NCBI GenBank assembly: GCA_947630285.1
Contig: CANRHD010000008.1
Location: 1-64,000, forward strand
Origin: an uncultured Clostridia bacterium
GTDB lineage: Bacteria > Bacillota > Clostridia > Oscillospirales > Acutalibacteraceae
Direction: 5' to 3'
DNA length: 64,000 nucleotides
Positions 24,631-32,847 of this stretch are shown piece after piece. A model generated the notes under the pieces. The model searched no databases. It had not been told where the DNA came from and saw nothing but the letters and a program-made list of their open reading frames with translations. A program made the position numbers and the translations under genes. The first letter of the stretch is position 1, and each line of letters begins with the position of its first letter.

Positions 24631-25106
24631 ACATAACGATAATCGCCTTGGGAAAGCTAAAGGAAAAATATATGAGGGATTTTTCCGAGGAATACCAAAA
24701 AAGGCTTTCCGCCTACTGTAGGCTAAACATAATCGAATTGAGCCCCAAAAAGCTCCCCGACAGCCCCTCGCAGAGTGAAATTAACAATGCGCTTGAAGCG
24801 GAGGCAAGGCAGATTAAGGCCAAAATTCCGAGCGGAGCGTATGTTTTTTCGATGTGCATTGAGGGAAAGCAAATGTCCAGCACAGAGTTTAGTCAAAAAA
24901 TATCTAATCTTGCCGTTGACGGAAAGAGCAACATAGTTTTTATACTCGGAAGCTCGTTCGGATTAAGCGAAGAAATTAAAGAGCTGTCGGACAGCAAATT
25001 TTCGCTCAGCGAGATGACTTTTCCGCATCAAATGGCGAGAGTTATGCTCCTTGAACAGCTTTACAGAGCGTTTCAAATTTCATCGGGCGGTAAATATCAT
25101 AAATAA
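24627..25106 (+). CDS. rlmH: 23S rRNA pseudouridine-1915 N3-methyltransferase
   Basis: 159 residues, the exact family length. The ORF track starts at 24603, but the ATG at 24627 overlaps the walJ stop (ATGA), giving MNITIIALGKLKEKYMRDF. The SPOUT knot is seen in FILGSSFGLSEEIKEL and FSLSEMTFPHQMARVMLLEQLYRAFQISSGGKYHK. It uses S-adenosylmethionine to methylate pseudouridine 1915 in helix 69 of 23S rRNA. A strong terminator follows. Confidence 0.95.
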   Translation: MNITIIALGKLKEKYMRDFSEEYQKRLSAYCRLNIIELSPKKLPDSPSQSEINNALEAEARQIKAKIPSGAYVFSMCIEGKQMSSTEFSQKISNLAVDGKSNIVFILGSSFGLSEEIKELSDSKFSLSEMTFPHQMARVMLLEQLYRAFQISSGGKYHK

Positions 25107-25123
25107 GTAAAAATAAACGATAA

Positions 25124-25155
25124 AAAACGGCTCTCTGCAATAGAGGGCCGTTTTC
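25124..25155 (+). terminator. Terminator of rlmH
   Basis: AAAACGGC...GCCGTTTT stem with CTCT/AGAG. The U-run abuts the start of repeat copy C. Confidence 0.8.
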
Positions 25156-25414
25156 AGCCTGTCGATAAACTGTTTTGCGATAGCAAAATATCCAAAGTTT
25201 TCGGCCGCCTTTTACAAAAGGCGGTGGGGTCGAGGGGCAAAGCCCCCGGCGCAGTCCGCAGACTGCGAAACACCTGTGCTTCAAAAAGCGCAGGAGGGGC
25301 GAAAAACAGTCCGGTGGACTGTTTTTCGGTGGGGAATCCTCGCCGGGGGTTCACCATAATCTTATTCCTTTTGTGCATATTGCCAAGTGAAACATACTCT
25401 TTCTGCATACTGAA
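25153..25414 (+). repeat. Dispersed multi-hairpin intergenic repeat, copy C (long form)
   Basis: TTCAGCCTGTCGATAAACTG, TTTTGC/GCAAAA hairpin, GCCGCCTTTT/AAAAGGCGG hairpin, GGGGC/GCCCC, GCAGTC/GACTGC, the linker CTTCAAAAAGCGCAGGAGGGG, AACAGTCC/GGACTGTT, then GGGGAATCCTCGCCGGGGGTTC and a tail ending ATACTGAA that is shared with copy F. It lies between convergent rlmH and serS. Confidence 0.9.
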
Positions 25415-25447
25415 ACGGCTCCCTGCAACAGAGAGCCGTTTTTCTTT
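25413..25447. terminator. Bidirectional terminator between repeat C and serS
   Basis: AACGGCTC pairs with GAGCCGTT; CGTTTTTCTTTTTC follows on the plus strand. It is almost the same sequence as the rlmH terminator, so repeat C is bracketed by two copies of one hairpin. Confidence 0.7.
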
Positions 25448-25471
25448 TTCTGTCAGACACATGCCCGAAAA

Positions 25472-26752
25472 TTACTTTTCGATTTTGTCCTTGCCGCCCA
25501 TATACATTCTGAGAGGTTCGGGAATATTGACCGAGCCGTCCTCGTTGAGGTTGTTTTCAAGGAACGCTATCAACATTCTCGGCGGTGCGACAACGGTATT
25601 GTTAAGCGTGTGAGCAAAGTAATTTCCGTCCTTGCCCTTAATCCTTATGCCAAGCCTTCTCGCCTGTGCGTCGCCGAGATTTGAGCATGAACCGACCTCA
25701 AAATATTTTTTCTGACGGGGACTCCACGCCTCGACATCAAGGCTCTTGACCTTTAAATCCGCAAGGTCGCCCGAGCAACATTCAAGCGTTCTTACGGGTA
25801 TGTCAAGACTGCGGAAGAAATCAACCGTGTTGTTCCAAAGCCTGTCGTACCAAATATCGCTCTCCTCGGGCTTGCAGACAACTACCATTTCCTGCTTTTC
25901 AAACTGATGTATTCTGTAAACGCCTCTCTCCTCGATACCGTGTGCGCCTACCTCCTTGCGGAAACACGGCGAATAAGAGGTGAGCGCCTTGGGAAGCTCG
26001 GCTTCGGGAATGATGGTGTCAATGAATTTGCCTATCATCGAATGTTCGCTTGTACCTATAAGATAAAGGTCCTCGCCCTCTATCTTATACATCATATTTT
26101 CCATTTCGGCAAAGCTCATAACGCCCGTTACGACCTCGCCCCTTATCATAAACGGCGGAATGTAATAGGTAAATCCCCTGTCTATCATAAAATCCCTTGC
26201 GTATGAGAGGATTGAAGAGTGTAATCTCGCAATGTCGCCGCAAAGATAATAAAAGCCGTTGCCGCTTGTCTTTCTTGCGCTGTCAAGGTCGATACCGTTG
26301 AGATTTTCCATTATATCAACATGGTACGGAACTTCAAAATTGGGTACTGCCGGTTCGCCGAACTTTTGAAGCTCTACATTCTCGCTGTCGTCCCTGCCGA
26401 TAGGCACGCTCTCGCCTATCATCTGCGGAATAACCATCATTCTCTTTTTAAGCTCCGCCTCAAGCTCCGTCTCGCTGGCCTCAAGCGAAACCAATTCGTC
26501 GTTGATTTCCTTTACCTTTGCCTTTGCGGCCTCGGCGTCGTCCTTTTGGCCCTTAGCCATAAACGCCCCTATCTGTTTGCTTATGCGGTTGCGGTCGCCC
26601 CTGAGCGTGTCCGCCTTGTTCTTGGACTCCCTGAACTGCCTGTCAATTTCAATTACCTCGTCAACAAGCACAAGCTTTTCGTCCTGAAATTTCTTTTTGA
26701 TGTTTTCCTTTACCGCTTCGGGATTTTCCCTTACAAATTTTATATCGAGCAT
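25472..26752 (-). CDS. serS: Seryl-tRNA synthetase
   Basis: 426 residues, usual length. N-terminal coiled-coil arm (IDRQFRESKNKADTLRGDRNRISKQIGAFMAKGQKDDAEAAKAKV), then the class II core with motif 2 (SPCFRKEVGAHGIEERGVYRIHQFEKQEMV) and motif 3 (NNTVVAPPRMLIAFLENN). It charges tRNA-Ser with serine. RBS GGAGGAAG. It lies 21 bases after parB, so it may be read from the par operon, as is common in Clostridia. Confidence 0.97.
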   Translation of the reverse strand: MLDIKFVRENPEAVKENIKKKFQDEKLVLVDEVIEIDRQFRESKNKADTLRGDRNRISKQIGAFMAKGQKDDAEAAKAKVKEINDELVSLEASETELEAELKKRMMVIPQMIGESVPIGRDDSENVELQKFGEPAVPNFEVPYHVDIMENLNGIDLDSARKTSGNGFYYLCGDIARLHSSILSYARDFMIDRGFTYYIPPFMIRGEVVTGVMSFAEMENMMYKIEGEDLYLIGTSEHSMIGKFIDTIIPEAELPKALTSYSPCFRKEVGAHGIEERGVYRIHQFEKQEMVVVCKPEESDIWYDRLWNNTVDFFRSLDIPVRTLECCSGDLADLKVKSLDVEAWSPRQKKYFEVGSCSNLGDAQARRLGIRIKGKDGNYFAHTLNNTVVAPPRMLIAFLENNLNEDGSVNIPEPLRMYMGGKDKIEK

Positions 26753-26773
26753 TTTCTTCCTCCAAAGTATTTA

Positions 26774-27637
26774 TTAGTCAAGCTCTTCAAGCTGTTTTGT
26801 AAGCTTTTCAAGGTCGGATTTTGAGAAAAATTCTATTTCAAGCGTGCCGCTTCCGCCCTTTGAAACAAAAACCTTTGTTTTTCTGCCGAGTACCTGCGTA
26901 AGGGCAAGCTCTGCCTCGTCATAAAAGCTGTCCCGTTTTTTTTGGCGCTTTTCGGGGCTTTTCTTTGTCTTCTGCGCACTCTTTGCAAGGCGCTCCACAT
27001 CACGCACCGAAATGCCGTCCTTAATAACCATACGGGCAACCTTTACCGCCTCGTCCTTATCCTCAAAGCTCAGAAGCGCCCTGGCGTGCCCCATTGTTAT
27101 TTTGCCCTGCTTAACATATTCGGAAATTTCCTCGGGAAGCTTCAAAAGCCTTAAAATGTTCGTCACGGCCTCCCTTGACTTGCCGACCCTTTTGGCCGCT
27201 TCCTCCTGGGTCAGGCCGAAGTTGTCAATAAGCGCCTTAATGCCCTGAGCTTCCTCAATAATATTAAGGTCCTCCCTGTGCAGGTTTTCGATAAGGGCAA
27301 ATAGGCTCTCCTCCTCGTCCGTCATCTCCCTTATTGTTACGGGAACCTCGTTCAGGCCGGCCATTCTCGCCGCACGGTATCTTCTTTCGCCGGCTACGAG
27401 CCTGTAGCTTCCGTCCGCCATGGGCCTTACAAGCAGAGGCTGTAAAATGCCGTGTTCCTTTATTGATTTTGAAAGCTCCGAAAGAGCCTCCGGCTGAAAG
27501 CTTTTTCTCGGCTGGTCGTGATTGGGCTCTATTTCGTTTATGGAGAGCATAACGCTCTCCCCCGGGCCGCTGTCTACGGAATTGTCATAGATCAAAGCGT
27601 CAATGCCCTTTCCCAGTCCGCCTTTTTTTACTGCCAT
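26774..27637 (-). CDS. parB: Chromosome partitioning protein ParB (Spo0J)
   Basis: 287 residues. Start MAVKKGGLGKGIDALIYDNS is the ParA-activating arm with its basic residues. The ParB CTPase/N domain contains NHDQPRKSF and LVAGERRYRAARMAGL (the GERR CTP-binding motif), then the HTH (GLTQEEAAKRVGKSREAVTNILRLLKLP) and a C-terminal dimer domain. It loads on parS, spreads as a clamp and recruits SMC. It is separated from parA by an unrelated lipoprotein gene, which is unusual. Good RBS. Confidence 0.95.
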   Translation of the reverse strand: MAVKKGGLGKGIDALIYDNSVDSGPGESVMLSINEIEPNHDQPRKSFQPEALSELSKSIKEHGILQPLLVRPMADGSYRLVAGERRYRAARMAGLNEVPVTIREMTDEEESLFALIENLHREDLNIIEEAQGIKALIDNFGLTQEEAAKRVGKSREAVTNILRLLKLPEEISEYVKQGKITMGHARALLSFEDKDEAVKVARMVIKDGISVRDVERLAKSAQKTKKSPEKRQKKRDSFYDEAELALTQVLGRKTKVFVSKGGSGTLEIEFFSKSDLEKLTKQLEELD

Positions 27638-27648
27638 TATCCCTCTCC

Positions 27649-28242
27649 TTATTTGTTATATGCCTTATATTCCTCCGGATTATTCTGCTTAAAATAATCC
27701 TCGCCGAAGTATGTAATTGCGTTCCTGCCCGTGGAAGTAACGGTTATGAGTATATAATCGCCCTTATAATACCAGATATAATTTTCCTTATCCTCTTTTT
27801 TGAGTACGGCGTGCCTGCCGTATAATTCGTCGAAGCGTTTTATTGCGCTGTCAAGCTTAAAGCCCGCTTCCTCGCTTGTTTCGTACTGAACCTCGCAAAG
27901 ATTTGCGGTTAAATCAAAAATAAAATACACGGTGGATTTTGTACCGCTTTTTACAAAGTCCAGATTTTCCTTTTCCATTACAAAGTAATACCGGCCGCTG
28001 TTGCTAAGCAAAATATTTATTTCCTGCCCTACCGCCTTTTGCGTTTCCTCAACGCTCATACCCATTTGCGTATTAAAGACCTTGTACTCGCTGAGAGGCA
28101 CAACGGGTTTAGTCGTAGTCTCACGGGTAGTGGTGATAATCGGGGCAGGCTCAAAGGTCTGCGGTTTGCGGCATGACGCAAATGCAGCGGTTATAACAAT
28201 TATAAAAATCAATACAACAGGAATTATCTTTTTAATATCCAT
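27649..28242 (-). CDS. Lipoprotein inserted between parA and parB
   Basis: 197 residues. MDIKKIIPVVLIFIIVITAAFASCRKPQ gives a signal peptide with lipobox FASC. A Thr/Pro linker (ITTTRETTTKPVVPLSEYK) leads to a small globular domain (MGMSVEETQKAVGQEINILLSNSGRYYFVMEKENLDF) ending in a tyrosine-rich stretch. No family recognised. It has a good RBS (CGGAGG) and lies 13 bases from parA and 11 from parB, so it is part of the operon. A link between chromosome segregation and the envelope is speculation; passive hitch-hiking is equally possible. Confidence 0.85.
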   Translation of the reverse strand: MDIKKIIPVVLIFIIVITAAFASCRKPQTFEPAPIITTTRETTTKPVVPLSEYKVFNTQMGMSVEETQKAVGQEINILLSNSGRYYFVMEKENLDFVKSGTKSTVYFIFDLTANLCEVQYETSEEAGFKLDSAIKRFDELYGRHAVLKKEDKENYIWYYKGDYILITVTSTGRNAITYFGEDYFKQNNPEEYKAYNK

Positions 28243-28255
28243 ACCGTAACCTCCG

Positions 28256-29017
28256 TTACTGTTTGTCTAAAAATTCCTTTGCAAAATTCTCATATGCGGC
28301 AGCGCCCTTGGAGCTCCTGTCATAATACATTACGGGTTCGCCGAAGCTCGGAGCCTCGGACAGCCTGACATTCCTCGGAATTGCACAGGAGTAAACCTTT
28401 TTCGGGAAGAATTTTTTAACCTCGTCAACAACCTGTCCGGTAAGGTTCAGCCTGCCGTCATACATGGTCAGCAGAACCCCTTCCAGCTCAAGCTGCGGAT
28501 TATAGAGCCTTTTTATCTGCCTGACGGTCGCCATAAGCTGCGCCAAGCCCTCAAGCGCATAGTATTCGCACTGTATGGGAACCAAAAACGAATCGCTCGC
28601 ACAAAGGGCGTTTATGGTAATTAAGCCCAGAGACGGCGGACAGTCAAGAAATATAAAATCATAATTATCCCATATTTCCGCCAAAGCCATTTTAACAAGG
28701 CTTTCACGCCTGTTAAGCCCTATCATCTCAACCTCTGCGCCGGCAAGGTTTATGTCGGCCGGCAGTAAATCAACATTTTTAAACTTTGTTTTTATCACAA
28801 TTTCCGACGCTTTAACGGAATTTATAAGCATATCGTAGGTGGAGTTTTCAATCTCCCTTTTATTTATTCCGTAACCGCTTGTGGAATTGCCCTGGGGGTC
28901 AATGTCAACAAGCAAAACCTTTTTGCCCAAAGCGCCTATTGCCGCAGAGAGGTTTACCGCCGTGGTGGTTTTGCCCACTCCGCCCTTTTGGTTTATTACA
29001 GAAACGGTCTTTGCCAA
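28256..29017 (-). CDS. parA: Chromosome partitioning ATPase ParA (Soj)
   Basis: 253 residues. Deviant Walker A KGGVGKTTTAVNLSAAIG, Walker A' DIDPQGNSTSGYG, Walker B FIFLDCPPSLGLITINAL, and the DNA-binding C-terminal part (GVLLTMYDGRLNLTGQVVDEVKKFF). Start is TTG with GGAGTG eight bases upstream. ParA dimers bind DNA non-specifically and interact with ParB; in sporulators Soj also regulates DnaA. First gene of the parA-lipoprotein-parB(-serS) run. Confidence 0.96.
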   Translation of the reverse strand: MAKTVSVINQKGGVGKTTTAVNLSAAIGALGKKVLLVDIDPQGNSTSGYGINKREIENSTYDMLINSVKASEIVIKTKFKNVDLLPADINLAGAEVEMIGLNRRESLVKMALAEIWDNYDFIFLDCPPSLGLITINALCASDSFLVPIQCEYYALEGLAQLMATVRQIKRLYNPQLELEGVLLTMYDGRLNLTGQVVDEVKKFFPKKVYSCAIPRNVRLSEAPSFGEPVMYYDRSSKGAAAYENFAKEFLDKQ

Positions 29018-29121
29018 ATTTATTCACTCCGATAACATTTCTTAGCGTATATGCAGTAGTATAACATAAATATCTACAAAATTAAATACTTTTTGTCAAA
29101 TTTTATGAGATTATTGCAAAA

Positions 29122-29137
29122 TGTTTCATGTGAAACA
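29122..29137. promoter_or_regulatory. parS-like centromere site 1
   Basis: TGTTTCATGTGAAACA matches the Firmicute parS consensus TGTTNCACGTGAAACA at all but one central base (T for C). It lies between noc and parA, where origin-proximal parS sites are expected. Confidence 0.85.
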
Positions 29138-29144
29138 ATGCAAA

Positions 29145-29179
29145 ACGACGGCATCGGTAAATATTCCGATAACCGTCGT
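29145..29179 (-). terminator. Hairpin next to parS, possible noc terminator
   Basis: ACGACGG...CCGTCGT stem extended by ATCGG/CCGAT; on the minus strand TTTTGC follows. The rest of the gap 29018-29273 holds parS, a weak promoter for parA (TTGACA at 29100-29095 on the minus strand; extended TATACT near 29056) and no gene. Confidence 0.5.
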
Positions 29180-29273
29180 CCTGCTTGTGGATGTGGGGTG
29201 TGAAAGAGAAGGATATGGGTATTTAAAACGGGACGCCCTAACAGGGGTATTAAAGCGCACCTGTTTTAACTTG

Positions 29274-30110
29274 TTAAACCGCCTCCCCCGAATCTCCGGG
29301 AAGACTTATGCGAAGCTGTTCGAGCTTCGGTATTCTTACGATATATTCTATATATTCGGCAGTCTCGCTCTTGGCTGTGTCTGCGTCTACGCCGGCACGC
29401 CTTATGGTGTCAACCGCATGGTTAAGCGTGTTTATAAAAAGCCTTATATCCCTTATGCCCTTTATTGCGCTTTTGGGCTTGCGGCTTCTTGAAATCATCT
29501 GTTCGATGAGCCTTTCGGTCTCGGTCACATTGAGGCGCCTGTCTATTATAATGGAGAGCGCCCTCGCCCTCTGAACATCGTCGGGGAGCATTAAAAGCGC
29601 CCTGGCGTGCCTTTCGGTAAGTCCTGCCCTTGAAAGCTTAAATCTCATTTCCTCGGGCAGTTTTAAAATCCTGAGCTTGTTTGAAATTGTCGATTGCGCC
29701 AGACCGAGCCTTTTTGCAACGGCTTCCCTGCTCATTGAAAAATCATTTATGAGCCTCTCTATCGCTTCGGCCTCTTCAAAGAAGTCGAGGCCCTGCCTTT
29801 GCAGGTTTTCAAGCAGAGAAAATACCGCGGAGTCCTTTTCGTCGATGTCAACGACTATCGCAGGGATTTTTGAAAAGCCTACAAGCCTTGCCGCCCTGAG
29901 CCTTCTCTCGCCGGTAACGAGCTCAAAGCGCTTGTCGCCGGCCCTTTTTACGGTAATCGGCTGTAAGATGCCGTTTTCCCTTATCGACTGCGCCAGACCC
30001 TCAAGCTCGTCGAAGTCAAATCTTCTTCTTGGCTGGTCGGGATTGGGGTCAATCAAATCCTGCGGAATGTTATAGACCTCGGCCGCACATTTTATTTTTT
30101 CTGTTTTCAT
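29274..30110 (-). CDS. noc: ParB-family nucleoid occlusion-like protein
   Basis: 278 residues from the ATG at 30110, which has GGGGAGGTG five bases upstream; the ORF-track start at 30209 has none. ParB N domain (DPNPDQPRRRFDFDELEGLAQSIRENGILQPITV, LVTGERRLRAARLVGF), HTH (DFSMSREAVAKRLGLAQSTISNKLRILKLP). Position between rsmG and parA is that of noc in Firmicutes, where Noc binds NBS sites and blocks division over DNA. The N-terminal membrane-binding helix of B. subtilis Noc (MKHSFSRFFG type) is not evident here, so it could also be a second ParB. I did not see a Noc consensus site in the window. Confidence 0.8.
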   Translation of the reverse strand: MKTEKIKCAAEVYNIPQDLIDPNPDQPRRRFDFDELEGLAQSIRENGILQPITVKRAGDKRFELVTGERRLRAARLVGFSKIPAIVVDIDEKDSAVFSLLENLQRQGLDFFEEAEAIERLINDFSMSREAVAKRLGLAQSTISNKLRILKLPEEMRFKLSRAGLTERHARALLMLPDDVQRARALSIIIDRRLNVTETERLIEQMISRSRKPKSAIKGIRDIRLFINTLNHAVDTIRRAGVDADTAKSETAEYIEYIVRIPKLEQLRISLPGDSGEAV

Positions 30111-30220
30111 AAAAACACCTCCCCGGTGCTTGTCCTCTGAACATAGAATAACACCGAAGAGGTTAATTTGTAAAGAAAATTCGTTCGTCCGAAAACGACG
30201 CCGTATCATGGGTTTCGTGA

Positions 30221-30934
30221 TTATTTTATGGGTTTTTTTGCAATCTTGGCGGACGCTCTCGGGTATTTTGTCGGAGTTTGCGAAATCTTTTTTATCACTA
30301 AAATCCTACGGGAAACATTTTCGACCAAATCAAACAAATTATCGCCGCAAATTTCTCCGCCGAGAAGCGAAACGGCCTTCTTCGCCTGCAAAATCTCATC
30401 GTCCGCCGCCGCAGATTTCATTGAGACAAACCTGCCGCCGACCTTGACGAACGGCAGACAGTACTCGGAAAGGTTAGTCAGGTTTGCCACCGCTCTCGCC
30501 GCCGCAAAATCAAATTTTTCCCGATATTCGGGCATTTTTCCTGCTTCCTCCGCCCTTGCGTGAACGGTTTGGGCGTTCAGACCGGTTCCTTTCAGCACGC
30601 TTTCGATAAAGCCGAGCTTCTTTTTTGTCGAGTCGAGGAGCGTAACCTTTAAATCGGGTCTTGCAATGAGCAGAACAAGCCCCGGAAAGCCTGCGCCGGT
30701 GCCGATGTCGATAAGACTTGAGTTTTCGGGAAAATCGACATATTTAAAAACTGCAAGGCAGTCGGCAAAATGCTTTACCGTGACCTCTTCGGGCTGTGTG
30801 ATGGCCGTCAGATTAAAGCTTTTGTTTGTTTCGACAAGCAGTTCGGCGTAGCGTTCAAGCCTTTCATACGCTTTTTCGCCAAGCGGCGCATTAAATTTTT
30901 CTATTGTGTCATACAGCAGTTTTTTATTTAACAT
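30221..30934 (-). CDS. rsmG: 16S rRNA G527 N7-methyltransferase
   Basis: 237 residues. SAM motif SSLIDIGTGAGFPGLVLLIARPDLKVTLLDSTKKKLGFIESV and substrate region FAAARAVANLTNLSEYCLPFVKVGGRFVSMK are those of GidB/RsmG. It methylates G527 in 16S rRNA. Starts 8 bases after mnmG with GAGG upstream. Loss of this enzyme gives low-level streptomycin resistance in other bacteria. Last gene of the mnmE-mnmG-rsmG run. Confidence 0.96.
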   Translation of the reverse strand: MLNKKLLYDTIEKFNAPLGEKAYERLERYAELLVETNKSFNLTAITQPEEVTVKHFADCLAVFKYVDFPENSSLIDIGTGAGFPGLVLLIARPDLKVTLLDSTKKKLGFIESVLKGTGLNAQTVHARAEEAGKMPEYREKFDFAAARAVANLTNLSEYCLPFVKVGGRFVSMKSAAADDEILQAKKAVSLLGGEICGDNLFDLVENVSRRILVIKKISQTPTKYPRASAKIAKKPIK

Positions 30935-30942
30935 ATGAACCT

Positions 30943-32814
30943 CTATTTTCCCGTTTTGTTTAAATAGATAAGCAACACGGAAATATCGGACGGGGAAACG
31001 CCCGAAATTCTCGACGCCTGGCCTACGCTGTGCGGTCTGATTTTTGTAAGCTTTTCTCTCGCCTCAAGGCGCAGACCCTCGATGCTGTTATAATCTATAT
31101 CGTCGGGAAGCTTTTTTACCTCAAGTCTTCTCATTTCGTTTATCTGCGCCTGCTGACGCCTGATATAGCCCTCATATTTAAGCTCTATTTCCACCTGCTC
31201 AAAGACTTCAGGGGGCAAATCCGGCCTTTCGCTGTCAAACGGCGCCAAATCCGCATAGCTCAACTGCGGCCTCTTTAAAAGCTCCGCAAGCTTAACGCCC
31301 TTTTCAAGCGGAGAAGTTCCGTGCGAAACGAGCAAATTCTGCAACTCGCCGCTTATGTGGACGGTGGTTTGCGTAACCCTGCGCTTTTCTTCCTCTATCT
31401 GTTTAAGCTTGTTTAAAAACGCCCCGTATCTCTCTTCGGAAATAAGCCCCAGCCTGTACCCGTAAGGGGTCAGCCTTATATCGGCGTTATCCTGCCTGAG
31501 CAAAAGCCTGTATTCGCTCCTCGATGTCATCATTCTGTAGGGGTCCATACAGCCCTTTGTAACCAAATCGTCTATAAGCGTACCTATATACGATGAAGCT
31601 CTGTCAAGTATAAACGGCTCTTCGCCCTTAACCTTTAAAGCGGCGTTAATGCCTGCAATAAGCCCCTGCGCCGCCGCCTCCTCGTAGCCCGACGAGCCGT
31701 TAAACTGCCCTGCGCCGAAAAGGCCCTCAAGGTCAAGAAATTCAAGGCTCGGTTTCAGCGCCAAGGGATCGACACAGTCATATTCTATGGCGTATGCCGT
31801 CCGCATAACCTCAACTTTTTCAAGACCCTTAATTGTTTTCAGGAATTTAAGCTGTATCTCCTCGGGAAGCGACGACGACATTCCCTGCAAATAAAGCTCC
31901 TCGGTATCAAGTCCGCAGGGCTCTATAAAGAACTGATGCCTTTGCTTTTCGGGAAATCGAACGATTTTATCCTCAAAGCTCGGACAGTACCTCGGGCCTA
32001 TGCCCTCGATTTTACCGCTGTACATGGGCGATCTGTCAAGGTTTTCAAGTATGACCTTTTTCGTCTCATCGTTCGTATATGCTATATAGCAAAACGACTT
32101 GTTTTCGGGCGGCCGTTTGGTTTCAAACGAAAAAGCGGTGTCGGTTTCGTCGCCCTCCTGCTTTTCGAGAACGGAAAAGTCAACGCTTCTCCTGTTCACC
32201 CTTGACGGAGTACCCGTTTTAAATCTTCTAAGCGGAATATTCAGCTTTTTAAGGCTTTCGGAAAGCTTTGCCGCAGGGAACATACCGTCGGGGCCGCTCT
32301 CAAAGGATACTTCGCCTATGTATATTTTACCGCCCAAAAAGGTGCCCGTTGCAAGCACTACGCATTTTGCGGTGTAAACGGCTTCGAGCATTGTTCTCAA
32401 CTGCCATTTGCCCTCACCGGTTTTCCTTATATCGACTATTTCCGCCTGCTTGACATCAAGATTTTCCTGTAATTCAAGCGCATGCTTCATATATTTTGAA
32501 TATTCCCGTCTGTCGATTTGCGCACGCAGAGAGTGAACGGCGGGACCCTTGCCCCTGTTGAGCATTCTCGTCTGAATTTGGGTTTTGTCCGCCGCCTTTC
32601 CCATTTCACCGCCGAGGGCGTCCACCTCACGGACAAGATGCCCCTTGGAAGTCCCTCCTATAGACGGATTGCAAGGCATATTGCCGATAGAGTCAAGGTT
32701 TATCGCAAAAACAACGGTTTTCACTCCCAGCCGTGCGGACGCAAGGGCGGCCTCTATCCCGGCATGTCCGGCGCCGATTACCGCAACATCATATTCCTTT
32801 GCAAAATATTCCAT
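30943..32814 (-). CDS. mnmG: tRNA uridine 5-carboxymethylaminomethyl modification enzyme, FAD subunit
   Basis: 623 residues, normal length. FAD-binding VIGAGHAGIEAALASARLGVKT; GidA signatures NPSIGGTSKGHLVREVDALGG and KTGTPSRVNRRSV, PMYSGKIEGIGPRYCPSFEDKI; C-terminal helical domain LRLEAREKLTKIRPHSVGQASRISGVSPSDISVLLIYL. With MnmE it modifies wobble U34 of tRNAs reading NNA/NNG codons. Good RBS. A parS-like site lies in the 33-base gap to mnmE. Confidence 0.97.
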   Translation of the reverse strand: MEYFAKEYDVAVIGAGHAGIEAALASARLGVKTVVFAINLDSIGNMPCNPSIGGTSKGHLVREVDALGGEMGKAADKTQIQTRMLNRGKGPAVHSLRAQIDRREYSKYMKHALELQENLDVKQAEIVDIRKTGEGKWQLRTMLEAVYTAKCVVLATGTFLGGKIYIGEVSFESGPDGMFPAAKLSESLKKLNIPLRRFKTGTPSRVNRRSVDFSVLEKQEGDETDTAFSFETKRPPENKSFCYIAYTNDETKKVILENLDRSPMYSGKIEGIGPRYCPSFEDKIVRFPEKQRHQFFIEPCGLDTEELYLQGMSSSLPEEIQLKFLKTIKGLEKVEVMRTAYAIEYDCVDPLALKPSLEFLDLEGLFGAGQFNGSSGYEEAAAQGLIAGINAALKVKGEEPFILDRASSYIGTLIDDLVTKGCMDPYRMMTSRSEYRLLLRQDNADIRLTPYGYRLGLISEERYGAFLNKLKQIEEEKRRVTQTTVHISGELQNLLVSHGTSPLEKGVKLAELLKRPQLSYADLAPFDSERPDLPPEVFEQVEIELKYEGYIRRQQAQINEMRRLEVKKLPDDIDYNSIEGLRLEAREKLTKIRPHSVGQASRISGVSPSDISVLLIYLNKTGK

Positions 32815-32828
32815 ATCAATACCTCAAA

Positions 32829-32844
32829 TGTTTCATGTGAAACA
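32829..32844. promoter_or_regulatory. parS-like centromere site 2
   Basis: TGTTTCATGTGAAACA, identical to site 1, in the gap between mnmE and mnmG about 3.7 kb away. It abuts the mnmE stop codon. Two identical 16-mers near parAB support a real centromere. Confidence 0.85.
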
Positions 32845-32847
32845 ATT

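Noticed and set aside
25153-25414. CRISPR array or insertion sequence as explanation of the intergenic repeats
   Set aside because: There is no repeat-spacer periodicity, no transposase ORF and no cas gene.
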